From Marivita sp965656765 (lineage in GTDB: Bacteria; Pseudomonadota; Alphaproteobacteria; Rhodobacterales; Rhodobacteraceae), in contig NZ_CBFHLV010000006.1 of the NCBI RefSeq assembly GCF_965656765.1, positions 22,491 to 86,490 on the forward strand: 64,000 nt of DNA. Reading direction: 5' to 3'. The notes beneath the pieces are model-generated. The model was given only the letters and a program-made list of their open reading frames with translations. It made no database searches and was not told the origin of the DNA. Positions within the stretch are counted from its first letter, which is position 1; each line of letters begins with the position of its first letter. This document shows positions 53,319 to 62,162 of this stretch, piece by piece. A program made the position numbers and the translations under genes.

Positions 53319-54506
53319 TCAGGACGCGTGGTCGTAGGCCCGTTCGCCGTGCACCATGATGTCGAGGCCCGAATTCTCGGTTTCATCATCAACCCGTAGC
53401 GGCGTGACCATTTTGACCACAATGATCAAAACGACGGTCACGACGGTTGTGAACACACCGACGATCGCCAACGACCCCAATTGCGCCGCCCAACTGCCGG
53501 CGCCAAACGCTGCTATCATGATCGTGCCGAAAATGCCGCCAACGCCATGCACGGCGAACACATCGAGCGTGTCGTCGATCTTGAGCAAGTTGCGGATCAC
53601 ATTCACTGCTTCCTGACACAGGATGCCTGCAATCGCCCCGATGATCAGCGCCTCGACAGGGCCAACAAACCCAGAGGCCGGGGTAATGGACGCGAGGCCC
53701 GCAATGGTGCCTGTCACCATACCGATCAGCGATGCTTTGCCGAACTTGACCTTTTCCCAAAGCGCCCATGTAAGTGAGGCTGTCGCCGCCGAGATATGCG
53801 TAACTGTCAGCGCCATCGCGGCTCCGCCGTCTGCTGCCAGTTGTGATCCACCGTTAAAGCCGAACCAGCCAACCCACAGCATCGCTGCACCGATCATCAC
53901 ATAGCCGGGGTTGTGTGGTGGGGTGGTGTGATTCTTGCGCGGCCCAAGAAAGACGGCGATCAAAAGCGCCGCGATCCCAGCCGTTTCATGCACCACGATG
54001 CCGCCTGCAAAGTCACGCACACCGGTGTCGCCAAAGATGCCGCCATCGGACAGGAACCCTCCGCCCCAAACCCAATGCACCACCGGCGCATAGCAAAGCA
54101 GCATCCAAAGCCCCGAGAACAGCATAACGAACCCGAAACCAACCCGCTCGACATAAGCACCAACAATCAAGGCTGGGGTGATGATTGCGAATGTCATCTG
54201 GAAGGCAAAGAACAGAATCTCGGGCAGGGTGCCTGCCAAATCATCGGTGCTGACCCCCAAAAGGAACATTTTGCCGAGACCACCCCAGTATGCGTCGCCA
54301 TCGCCGAATGCGATGGAATAGCCGAAGGCGAGCCACAGAACGCTCATCAAACAGGCAATTGCATAACAATGCATGAAGACACTCAGCACATTTCGCGCAC
54401 GTACCAGGCCGCCGTAAAACAGGGCAAGCCCTGGTAGTGTCATGAACAACACAAGCGCTGTTGCAACGATTATCCAGGCCGTATCGGCTCCGTTCATCTG
54501 TCCCAT
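53319..54506 (-). CDS. amtB: Ammonium transporter
   Basis: 395 residues, 11 membrane helices, no cleaved signal. Conserved His pair: VHWVWGGGFL and FAVHGVGGIFGTI; AmtB residues such as the GNARNVLS-like LVRARNVLS turn and GWFGFNGGSQL are present. No glnK gene lies upstream, where it usually does. The preceding 148 bases are AT-rich and carry a TTGATT/CATATC pair 18 apart on the minus strand; no sigma-54 promoter is seen, fitting the loss of the sigma-54 loop in this genome's NtrC. Confidence 0.95.
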   Translation of the reverse strand: MGQMNGADTAWIIVATALVLFMTLPGLALFYGGLVRARNVLSVFMHCYAIACLMSVLWLAFGYSIAFGDGDAYWGGLGKMFLLGVSTDDLAGTLPEILFFAFQMTFAIITPALIVGAYVERVGFGFVMLFSGLWMLLCYAPVVHWVWGGGFLSDGGIFGDTGVRDFAGGIVVHETAGIAALLIAVFLGPRKNHTTPPHNPGYVMIGAAMLWVGWFGFNGGSQLAADGGAAMALTVTHISAATASLTWALWEKVKFGKASLIGMVTGTIAGLASITPASGFVGPVEALIIGAIAGILCQEAVNVIRNLLKIDDTLDVFAVHGVGGIFGTIMIAAFGAGSWAAQLGSLAIVGVFTTVVTVVLIIVVKMVTPLRVDDETENSGLDIMVHGERAYDHAS

Positions 54507-54654
54507 CCTTTGATTTGACTTTGTTTCGCGCGGTCAAAGCGGAACAGGTTCGCGGAAAAAAGAGGCGATATGCGATTTGCGCTGCCCTAAAATCAAGCAG
54601 ACATATAATTGTTTAATTAATGGGCGATTTGGGTGGTTATTGCTGAAAATTAAA

Positions 54655-55134
54655 TCACTTCACGTTTAGCGCGTCGATGATCAATTCAAGTGCCGTGTCA
54701 CGCGCTGCCGCTCTGACAGCGGCGCGTCCAAGCGCGCCGAATTCTACCGTTTTGGTCTGTATCGTGTCCGCTGTTGCGATACCAAAGCAGACGCGCCCCT
54801 CGGGTTTGAACTCTGACCCGCCCGGCCCGGCGATCCCGCTGATTGATACCGCCACGGTCGCCTGCGCCGCCGCTCTGGCGCCCAAAGCCATTTCGCGGGC
54901 GACCTCTTCGGACACGGCGCCATGTGCATCCAGTGCAGAGGCTGATACCCCCAGCATATCGATCTTGGCTTGGTTCGAATAGGTGACGAATCCCCGCTCA
55001 AAAACACTGGATGATCCAGCCACGTCGGTTATGGCCGCCGCTACCATCCCGCCAGTGCAGCTTTCCGCAGTTGTCACTGTGGCGCCAGCCTGCAGCGCCA
55101 AACGCAAAACAGTGTCGGACAGCGCTTCATTCAC
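54655..55134 (-). CDS. CinA-like nicotinamide-nucleotide amidase (C-terminal domain only)
   Basis: 159 residues, the CinA C-terminal domain alone (PncC): TTAESCTGGMVAAAITDVAGSS, FVTYSNQAKIDMLGV and SISGIAGPGGSEFKPEGRVCFG. It deamidates NMN to nicotinate mononucleotide. The N-terminal molybdopterin-like CinA domain is missing, as in E. coli YgaD. The GTG start overlaps the pgpA stop as GTGA. Symbol pncC is likely. Confidence 0.9.
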   Translation of the reverse strand: MNEALSDTVLRLALQAGATVTTAESCTGGMVAAAITDVAGSSSVFERGFVTYSNQAKIDMLGVSASALDAHGAVSEEVAREMALGARAAAQATVAVSISGIAGPGGSEFKPEGRVCFGIATADTIQTKTVEFGALGRAAVRAAARDTALELIIDALNVK

Positions 55135-55619
55135 ATGAGCACCAAATGGAATAGCGCTGCCAGCGCGATCACGCCAATCGCTGCAAACACGCCTGCGATC
55201 ACGTCGTCCAGCATCACACCCAGCGCATCGCCCCGTGCATCCGCTTGGCCGACCAGCCACGGCTTCCAGATGTCAAATAGCCGAAACAAAACAAACGCTG
55301 CGATCCAGCCGGGGTAAAGCGCCAGCAAATCGGCTGACATCATCGTTGCCCCGTAAGCCACTGGAAACAGGGCGATCCACTGGCCAACCACTTCATCAAC
55401 CACGATATAGGACGGATCGTGATCGTCCTGACCACGGGTCAGTTCGCGCGCGGCGATCCAACCTGACATGAAGACAAAGAAAGTCAGGTTCACCAACAAC
55501 CAGAACCCGCCGATCGACAAGACAGCATAGGCCACGGGCAATGCCGCAAGCGACCCCCAAGTGCCGGGTGCAGGGCGCAGGTATCCAACGCCGAAAAACG
55601 TCGCGATGATCTTGTTCAT
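55131..55619 (-). CDS. pgpA: Phosphatidylglycerophosphatase A
   Basis: 162 residues, four hydrophobic segments, with GTWGSLAALP near the start and the metal-site region DDHDPSYIVVDEVVGQW. Removes the phosphate of phosphatidylglycerophosphate to make phosphatidylglycerol. It overlaps both ispF (ATGA) and the cinA-type gene (GTGA). Confidence 0.93.
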   Translation of the reverse strand: MNKIIATFFGVGYLRPAPGTWGSLAALPVAYAVLSIGGFWLLVNLTFFVFMSGWIAARELTRGQDDHDPSYIVVDEVVGQWIALFPVAYGATMMSADLLALYPGWIAAFVLFRLFDIWKPWLVGQADARGDALGVMLDDVIAGVFAAIGVIALAALFHLVLM

Positions 55620-56095
55620 GTCGTCACCAATGCGGCAGTCGCCAGCGCTGCGATTCCTTCACCGCGCCCTGTAAAGCCAAGCTTTTCAGACGTTGTCGCC
55701 TTGACCGAGATATCTTCGATCGGCAATCCCATGATCGCCGCCAAAGCGGCGCGCATTGCGTCGGCATTTGGCCCGATTTTGGGAAATTCACAAACCAGCG
55801 TGCAGTCCACGTTGCAGATTTCGTACCCGGCATCTCGCGCCATCTGGACGGCGTGTTTCAGGAAGATTTCGCTTGCAGCACCTTTCCACTGCGGATCCGA
55901 CGGCGGAAAATGCCGGCCGATGTCACCTGCAGCCAGCGCGCCATACAGCGCATCTGTGATCGCATGCATGCCGACATCCGCATCAGAGTGCCCCATAAGG
56001 GCCTGATCGTGCGGTACGTTCACGCCACACAGCACAACATGGTCGCCGGGACCGAACTTGTGAACATCATAGCCGTTGCCCAGCCGCACTTTCAT
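55616..56095 (-). CDS. ispF: 2-C-methyl-D-erythritol 2,4-cyclodiphosphate synthase
   Basis: MEP-pathway enzyme for isoprenoids. 159 residues; metal ligands are in GYDVHKF (D, H) and HSDADVGMHAITDALYGALAAGDIG. The IspD domain that is fused in some alphaproteobacteria is absent. The ATG at 56095 has AAGGGG seven bases upstream. First gene of the ispF-pgpA-cinA run. Confidence 0.96.
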   Translation of the reverse strand: MKVRLGNGYDVHKFGPGDHVVLCGVNVPHDQALMGHSDADVGMHAITDALYGALAAGDIGRHFPPSDPQWKGAASEIFLKHAVQMARDAGYEICNVDCTLVCEFPKIGPNADAMRAALAAIMGLPIEDISVKATTSEKLGFTGRGEGIAALATAALVTT

Positions 56096-56165
56096 ATGCA
56101 AACCCCTTGAATTGCTGTGGCTTGTCTAAGGTTTGTCCGGGGGCTGTGCAATCGTTCGGGTGTGG

Positions 56166-56184
56166 GTGCCTAATAATTAAGCAC
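56166..56184. promoter_or_regulatory. Palindromic operator upstream of the dusB-ntrBC operon
   Basis: GTGCCTAATAATTAAGCAC is a near-perfect 19-bp palindrome (one mismatched pair) between ispF and dusB. The GTGC/GCAC ends recall NtrC-type sites, but the spacing does not match the enteric consensus. An operator for autoregulation is possible. Confidence 0.45.
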
Positions 56185-56275
56185 ATGGGTGTCCGCGGTC
56201 TGTTTTTCAGGCGAATACCATTGAATGGCGTGCTGCCACAGCGTAGCTCAAGGGCATCAATCAAGGATTGCATTG

Positions 56276-57259
56276 GTGACTCCGTCAGTTCCAGAAAGCC
56301 TCATGTCGCCCCCTGTGCTTCTTGCACCGTTGGCAGGGATAACAGACCTTCCGTTCAGGTCATTGGTGTCGCGTTTTGGCGCAGGGCGCGTCGTGTCTGA
56401 AATGATCGCGAGCGGCGAATTCCTGACAGCGCGGCCCGGAACCCGGGAAAAAGCAGAGCTTGGGGCAGGGATCGGCAATACCTCTGTTCAACTGGCAGGC
56501 CGCACACCTGACGCGATGGCCGAAGCAGCGCGCATGGTCGAGGGCATGGGCGCACAGGTGATCGACATCAACATGGGCTGCCCGGCGAAAAAGGTTGTTG
56601 GCGGTTATTCCGGGTCAGCGCTGTTGCGCGATCTTGATCATGCCTGTCGCTTGATCGACGCGGTGGTCGCCGCGGTGAATGTACCCGTCACGCTAAAGAC
56701 CCGGTTAGGCTGGGATGACGCCTCGCACAATGCGGCAGAGCTTGCACAGCGCGCCGAAACCATCGGCATCGCGATGATTGTGATTCACGGCCGTACCCGG
56801 TGCCAGTTCTACAAAGGCCAAGCCGATTGGCGCGCCATCCGCGAGGTCAAGAACGCGGTGTCGATCCCTGTGGTCGCCAATGGCGATATCGTCGACACCA
56901 CTTCCGCCCGCACGGCATTGGATCAAAGCGGCGCTGATGGTGTGATGGTGGGCCGAGGTGCGCAGGGCCGTCCATGGGTTTTGGCGCAGATTGCCGCTGA
57001 TATCTTTGACACGCCCGCGCCAACCGTGCCTCGGGGCCAGGCGATGGTTGATATGGTCGCCGAACACTACGACGCGATGCTGTCTTTCTATGGCCGTGAC
57101 CTCGGTAGTCGTGTCGCGCGCAAACACCTGGGGTGGTACATGGATGATGCTCAGACTGAAGCCGTTCTGCGCAAGTCGATCCTCACCACCAAAGATCCGG
57201 CAAACGTGTTTGCATCATTGCCAGATGCGCTTTTGACCGATGCGAGGCAGGCTGCATGA
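56276..57259 (+). CDS. dusB: tRNA-dihydrouridine synthase B
   Basis: FMN enzyme reducing uridine in the D-loop of tRNA; formerly nifR3. 327 residues from a GTG with AAGGA nine bases upstream; the ATG at 56303 is an alternative. Motifs: LLAPLAGITDLPFR, INMGCPAKKVVGGYSGSALLRD with active-site Cys, and HGRTRCQFYKG. It leads the ntr cluster and overlaps ntrB (ATGA), the same order as in Rhodobacter. Confidence 0.95.
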   Translation: MTPSVPESLMSPPVLLAPLAGITDLPFRSLVSRFGAGRVVSEMIASGEFLTARPGTREKAELGAGIGNTSVQLAGRTPDAMAEAARMVEGMGAQVIDINMGCPAKKVVGGYSGSALLRDLDHACRLIDAVVAAVNVPVTLKTRLGWDDASHNAAELAQRAETIGIAMIVIHGRTRCQFYKGQADWRAIREVKNAVSIPVVANGDIVDTTSARTALDQSGADGVMVGRGAQGRPWVLAQIAADIFDTPAPTVPRGQAMVDMVAEHYDAMLSFYGRDLGSRVARKHLGWYMDDAQTEAVLRKSILTTKDPANVFASLPDALLTDARQAA

Positions 57260-58365
57260 CAAAAGAAGATCAGGACGTGCCGACTGTGGTGGATGAACGG
57301 CTGATTTGGTCGTCGCTTCCGGTGCCTGCCATCGTCATAGACAATGATGAAAATATCCTTGACATGAACCCGGCGGCCGAAGGGTTTATGAACAATTCCG
57401 CCAAATGGTTGCGTGGGCAACCGATCTGGGACCGGTTGACCGTCGATGCCCCAATGGAAAAAAGCCTGATCCGGGCGCGGGCGAACGGAACGCCACTATT
57501 CGTCAACGATGTGGATGTCGGCACAGGGAACCGTCCACCGCTTGTGTGCAATCTGCAATTTGCGCCTGTGCAAGGGCAAGACGGCTGCATGATCCTGCTT
57601 ATCAGTCCGCGCGAATTGGCCGGGCGTGTCAATCAAAGCCAGTCTGTCAAATCCGCTGCCAAGTCGGCCATCGGCATGGCGGAAATGCTCGCGCACGAGA
57701 TCAAGAACCCCTTGGCTGGGATCACCGGCGCGGCTCAGCTTCTGAGCATGAACCTCACCAACGAGGATCTTGAGCTGACTGACCTGATCGTCGCTGAAAC
57801 CCGGCGCATTGTGAAGCTGTTGGAACAGGTCGAACAGTTCGGCAATCTGTCTGCGCCGGAACGCAAACCGGTAAACCTGCATGATGTGCTGGACCGCGCA
57901 CGCCGCTCGGCTTTGCTGGGCTTCGGCGCGCATATGAAAATCATCGAAGATTACGACCCCTCGCTGCCCTTGGCGCTGGGGGATTCTGATCAATTGCTTC
58001 AGGTGATTTTGAACCTGATCAAGAACGCGTCCGAGGCGTCGGATCCTAAGGCGGGTGGCACCATTCGCCTGCACACCTATTACGAACACAGCTACAGCCT
58101 GCGTCGCGCTGACGGGTCGGGCCAATCGCTGCCATTGCAAGTCGAGGTGATCGATGATGGCCCCGGGCTGCCGCCCGAAATCAAAGGGGATGTATTCGAT
58201 CCTTTTGTGTCGGGCCGTGAGAACGGCACCGGCCTTGGCCTCGCTTTGGTTAGCAAAATTATATCGGATCATGACGGTTGGGTCGCTGTAGACAGCGTCC
58301 CGGGCAAAACCCGCTTTCGCATCTCATTGCCGCAAGCACCGCGCAAACAAAAGGAGTCAAACTGA
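57256..58365 (+). CDS. ntrB: Nitrogen sensor histidine kinase NtrB
   Basis: Cytoplasmic kinase/phosphatase for NtrC, itself governed by PII. 369 residues: a PAS domain (about 10-115), the H-box LAHEIKNPLAGITGAAQLL, then the ATPase domain with N-box NLIKNASEAS, DDGPGLP and GTGLGLALV. Its TGA overlaps the ntrC start (TGATG). Confidence 0.96.
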   Translation: MTKEDQDVPTVVDERLIWSSLPVPAIVIDNDENILDMNPAAEGFMNNSAKWLRGQPIWDRLTVDAPMEKSLIRARANGTPLFVNDVDVGTGNRPPLVCNLQFAPVQGQDGCMILLISPRELAGRVNQSQSVKSAAKSAIGMAEMLAHEIKNPLAGITGAAQLLSMNLTNEDLELTDLIVAETRRIVKLLEQVEQFGNLSAPERKPVNLHDVLDRARRSALLGFGAHMKIIEDYDPSLPLALGDSDQLLQVILNLIKNASEASDPKAGGTIRLHTYYEHSYSLRRADGSGQSLPLQVEVIDDGPGLPPEIKGDVFDPFVSGRENGTGLGLALVSKIISDHDGWVAVDSVPGKTRFRISLPQAPRKQKESN

Positions 58366-59735
58366 TGGATGGTACGGTACTTGTCGCGGATGATGATCGC
58401 ACGATCCGCACGGTTCTTACACAGGCGCTGACGCGGGCAGGGTGCAAAGTGCATGCGACTTCGTCGCTCACGACGCTGATGCGCTGGGTCGCCGAAGGCA
58501 AAGGTGATGTCGTGATTTCGGACGTGATCATGCCCGATGGCAACGGGCTCGAAATGCTGCCAAAGATCTCACAAGACCGCCCTGATCTGCCAGTCATCGT
58601 GATTTCCGCTCAGAATACCATCATGACCGCTATTCAGGCCGCCGAGGCCGAAGCCTACGATTACCTGCCCAAACCGTTCGACTTGCCGGATTTGATGAAG
58701 CGCACCGCCAAGGCGCTTGATTCCCGCAGCCGGGTCGCGCGCCCAACAGCGGAACGCGTGGCCACCGATGCGCCTGACGATCTGCCATTGATTGGCAAGA
58801 CCCCGGCAATGCAGGCGTTGTACCGCTTGGTCGCCAAAGTGATGAACACCGATCTGCCTGTGCTGATCTGCGGCGAATCCGGCACCGGAAAATCGCTGAT
58901 CGCTCGGGCTTTACACGACTTTTCCGACCGCAGGTCTTTGCCGTTTGTCACTGTCACCGGCAGCGATCTGTCCGATATCGAAGGCCCGGCGCGCATTCTG
59001 GCCAGGGTACGCGGTGGTACGCTCTTGATTGACGAAGTGGCCGATGTCCCCGACGAAGTGCAGGCGCGCATCGTGCGCATGATGGACGGCGCCAGCGACA
59101 ACGTTCCGCGCTTTATCGCGACCAGCCAGACGGATCCGGGGCAGGGCATCTCTGACAGTGGCGTGCGCGAAGATCTCTATTACCGCATCAGTGGCGCAAC
59201 AATCTCGGTGCCGTCCTTGCGGGAACGCGTGGATGATATCGCGCTGCTCAGTGAGCATTTCCTCGCCAGGGCTGAACGCGATGGCGGTTCGAAACGCTGG
59301 CTGTCTGAAGACGCCGCCGACCTGTTCCGTGCCTACAGTTGGCCGGGCAATGTACGCCAGCTTGAAAACGTCGTTCGCCGCCTCAGCCTTACCTCGCGCG
59401 CGGACGAGATCACCCGCGCCGAGGTCGAGAACGTTCTGGGCAACCAGCCCGAAACCGGCCCAGTCCTGCGGGGCGGTGACAGCGAGAAACTCAGCACCTC
59501 GGTGGCCCGCCACCTGCGCCGATACTTCGATTTGCACGGCACGATGCTGCCGCCCCCGGGGCTGTATCCGCGAATCTTGCGTGAAATCGAAGCGCCTCTG
59601 ATCGAAATCGCACTCGAAGCGACGGGTGGAAATCAGGCCAAGTGTGCGGATTTGCTCGGAATCAACCGTAATACGTTGAGAAAGAAGATCACTGACCTCG
59701 ATATTCAGGTGACACGCCGCCGTAAATTGATGTAA
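58365..59735 (+). CDS. ntrC: Nitrogen response regulator NtrC without the GAFTGA loop
   Basis: 456 residues: receiver (DDD; phospho-Asp in VVISDVIMPDGNG), AAA+ domain with Walker A GESGTGKSLIARAL and a LLIDEVADVPDEVQARI Walker B, and a Fis-type helix at the end (NQAKCADLLGINRNTLRKKI). Between them the sigma-54 contact motif GAFTGA and its flanks are missing: the text runs VTGSDLSDIEGPARILARVRGG. R. capsulatus NtrC has the same loss and works with the main sigma factor. Thus this NtrC probably does not use sigma-54. Confidence 0.96.
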   Translation: MDGTVLVADDDRTIRTVLTQALTRAGCKVHATSSLTTLMRWVAEGKGDVVISDVIMPDGNGLEMLPKISQDRPDLPVIVISAQNTIMTAIQAAEAEAYDYLPKPFDLPDLMKRTAKALDSRSRVARPTAERVATDAPDDLPLIGKTPAMQALYRLVAKVMNTDLPVLICGESGTGKSLIARALHDFSDRRSLPFVTVTGSDLSDIEGPARILARVRGGTLLIDEVADVPDEVQARIVRMMDGASDNVPRFIATSQTDPGQGISDSGVREDLYYRISGATISVPSLRERVDDIALLSEHFLARAERDGGSKRWLSEDAADLFRAYSWPGNVRQLENVVRRLSLTSRADEITRAEVENVLGNQPETGPVLRGGDSEKLSTSVARHLRRYFDLHGTMLPPPGLYPRILREIEAPLIEIALEATGGNQAKCADLLGINRNTLRKKITDLDIQVTRRRKLM

Positions 59736-59835
59736 AACTGCCACATAATAGTGTTCTGTCGGTGACGCAGTTGGACGGAAGCACAATATATGGCGGTAGC
59801 CGGGCTGCGCGGCACATCTAGGCGAGGGGTTGGCT

Positions 59836-62139
59836 GTGGCCACCTGGGCACGCTCTTGGAACTGGACTCGGCTGAGCCGGATGCGTCGGCAACGGCGCTA
59901 CCAGAATGCTATGACCCTTGGTCTGGTGTTGCTTGGTCCAATTCTGGCAATCGCCACGATCCTCGTACTGGGACCCTTGGACACGGGCGCAGGCGCGCAG
60001 TTTAACCTGCGGCTCGTTCTGTTGGCCGACCTAATCTATGTGCTTCTGCTGGCAGCGCTCGTGCTCAGCCGGGTGGTCAATCTGATCGCTGCGCGCCGCG
60101 CAAAATCCGCCGGATCACGATTGCATTTGCGTCTTACGGGCGCGTTTGCCCTGATGGCGCTTTTGCCAACGATCACGGTCGCGGTCTTTGCCGTTCTGAC
60201 GATCAATATCGGGCTTGAAACGTGGTTTTCCGAACGAGTGCGCAACGTGGTCGGTGCGTCACTGTCCGCCGCCGAAGCTTATGAGCAGGAACACCGCGAA
60301 GCATTGACCCAAGACGCTGAGGCGCTTGGTGCGTTCCTTGATGCCAACCGTCGCGCTACATTTATCATGGACGATGGCGAATTGCGGCAGGCGTTAAGCC
60401 AGGGTCAGGCGCAAATTCAGCGCGGCTTGCGCGAGGCCTATGTCATCGACGGGGCAGGCGAAATTCGTGCGCGTGGCGAAGGGTCGTACCTTTTTGACTA
60501 CGAACGCCCAACCCCCGAAGTGATCGCCGAAGGCGGAGAGCTGGGCATCGCTTTGGTGCAGGACTGGGACAACAATGAACTGCGCGCGCTTATCCCGCTG
60601 CGCGCGTTCACTGACCGGTATCTTTTCATCACGCGCGAAGTTGATGGTCAGATTCTCAACCTGCTGGACGACACGCAGGAAACTGCACGGTTTTACCAAC
60701 AACAAGAAAATGACCGTGGTCGCGTTCTGTTTGATTTTGCTCTGCTTTATCTAGGGTTTGCGTTTCTGCTTATCCTTGCCGCCGTGTGGTTGGGCTTGTG
60801 GTTCGCAGAACGGCTCAGCCGTCCTGTGGGCCGTCTGACCGGTGCTGCACAGCGTGTCGGCTCGGGTGATTTGGATGTAAAAGTTGTCGAGGAAGAGGGC
60901 GACGATGAAATCGCTATGCTGGGCCGGTACTTCAATCAAATGACCCGGCAATTGAAGGGCCAGCGCGAAACGCTGCTCGACAATACGCGTCAGATCGAAC
61001 GCCGACAGCGCCTGTTCGATTCGGTGCTGACATCCGTCACGTCGGGCGTTGTCGGGCTCGATGCCGATGGGCGGGTGACGTTTGTGAACCGTTCTGCGGA
61101 ACGGCTGCTGGCGTGGCATGAAAACCAACGCAGTGTTGAGATTACGATGGCGGTGCCGGAGTTCGGACCGTTGTTCGATCGCTTGCGTGACCAAGGCATT
61201 GAAACCGCTCAGGAAGAGGTCAAGGTCAGCCGCGAGGGCCGGCTGGAAAATCTGCTGGTGCGCCTGTCCACCCGGCGACGCGAAGACGGCGGTCTAGAAG
61301 GCTACGTGATCGCGTTCGACGACGTGACCGATCTGGTCAGCGCCCAACGCATGGCCGCTTGGGGGGATGTGGCGCGTCGCATCGCGCATGAGATCAAGAA
61401 CCCTCTTACACCAATTCAGCTGTCCGCTGAACGTATCCGCCGCAAGTTTCGGCGTCAGTTGACAGGCGAAGATGCTGAAAGTCTTGAGCAGTTGACAGAA
61501 GTTATTGTTCGTCAAACCAATGACTTACGGCGTATTGTTGATGAATTTTCCAAATTTGCGCGGATGCCCGAGCCTGAACGCAAACCCGAAGATGTCGTCG
61601 ATATCCTGCGCGGTGTGATCCTGCTGCAAGAAGCCGGGCAGCCCGATGTTCGGATCGTATCCAACATGCCGGGTCATGGCATTCCAGCCGAAATCGACGC
61701 GACGATGATTGGTCAGGCCTTTACAAATCTTGTGAAGAACGCCGGGGAAGCCATTGAAAGCTTTGTAGAAGCCACTCCAGATGCAGACGTGTCACCCGAG
61801 ATCAGGATCGCCTGTCAGCGGAGCGATAACGATGAATTTGCCGAAATTCGCATCTCGGATAACGGGATCGGATTGCCCGAAGATCCGTCACGGCTGTTCG
61901 AGCCATATGTGACAACACGCGAAAAAGGCACCGGTCTGGGCCTGCCGATCGTGAAAAAGATCATCGAAGAACATGGCGGTACCCTGACCCTCGAACAGGC
62001 TGCCCCCTTCGATGACACAGACCGTTGTGGGGCAATGGCGGTGGTCCGTTTGCCTGTATTGGTGGAAGTTGAAAATGGCACTGTGAATAAGATGTTAGAG
62101 GCCGATGCTCAGGCAAAGGCAACAGAATCTGAGACGTGA
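59836..62139 (+). CDS. ntrY: Nitrogen/redox sensor histidine kinase NtrY
   Basis: Membrane kinase of about 767 residues: helices near 35-55, 70-90 and 110-130, a large periplasmic loop, a fourth helix (about 302-325), HAMP, PAS, H-box AHEIKNPLTPIQLSAERIR and an ATPase domain. The GTG at 59836 has GAGGGG six bases upstream; a TTG two codons earlier is also open. It overlaps the ntrX region. The gap from ntrC is 100 bases without a clear terminator. Confidence 0.94.
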   Translation: MATWARSWNWTRLSRMRRQRRYQNAMTLGLVLLGPILAIATILVLGPLDTGAGAQFNLRLVLLADLIYVLLLAALVLSRVVNLIAARRAKSAGSRLHLRLTGAFALMALLPTITVAVFAVLTINIGLETWFSERVRNVVGASLSAAEAYEQEHREALTQDAEALGAFLDANRRATFIMDDGELRQALSQGQAQIQRGLREAYVIDGAGEIRARGEGSYLFDYERPTPEVIAEGGELGIALVQDWDNNELRALIPLRAFTDRYLFITREVDGQILNLLDDTQETARFYQQQENDRGRVLFDFALLYLGFAFLLILAAVWLGLWFAERLSRPVGRLTGAAQRVGSGDLDVKVVEEEGDDEIAMLGRYFNQMTRQLKGQRETLLDNTRQIERRQRLFDSVLTSVTSGVVGLDADGRVTFVNRSAERLLAWHENQRSVEITMAVPEFGPLFDRLRDQGIETAQEEVKVSREGRLENLLVRLSTRRREDGGLEGYVIAFDDVTDLVSAQRMAAWGDVARRIAHEIKNPLTPIQLSAERIRRKFRRQLTGEDAESLEQLTEVIVRQTNDLRRIVDEFSKFARMPEPERKPEDVVDILRGVILLQEAGQPDVRIVSNMPGHGIPAEIDATMIGQAFTNLVKNAGEAIESFVEATPDADVSPEIRIACQRSDNDEFAEIRISDNGIGLPEDPSRLFEPYVTTREKGTGLGLPIVKKIIEEHGGTLTLEQAAPFDDTDRCGAMAVVRLPVLVEVENGTVNKMLEADAQAKATESET

Positions 62140-62162
62140 CGTTCAATGATAAAGGTGAGGTT

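Noticed and set aside
54507..54654. Sigma-54 promoter or glnK gene before amtB
   Set aside because: No GG-N10-GC pair or NtrC site found by eye, and no PII frame in the gap.
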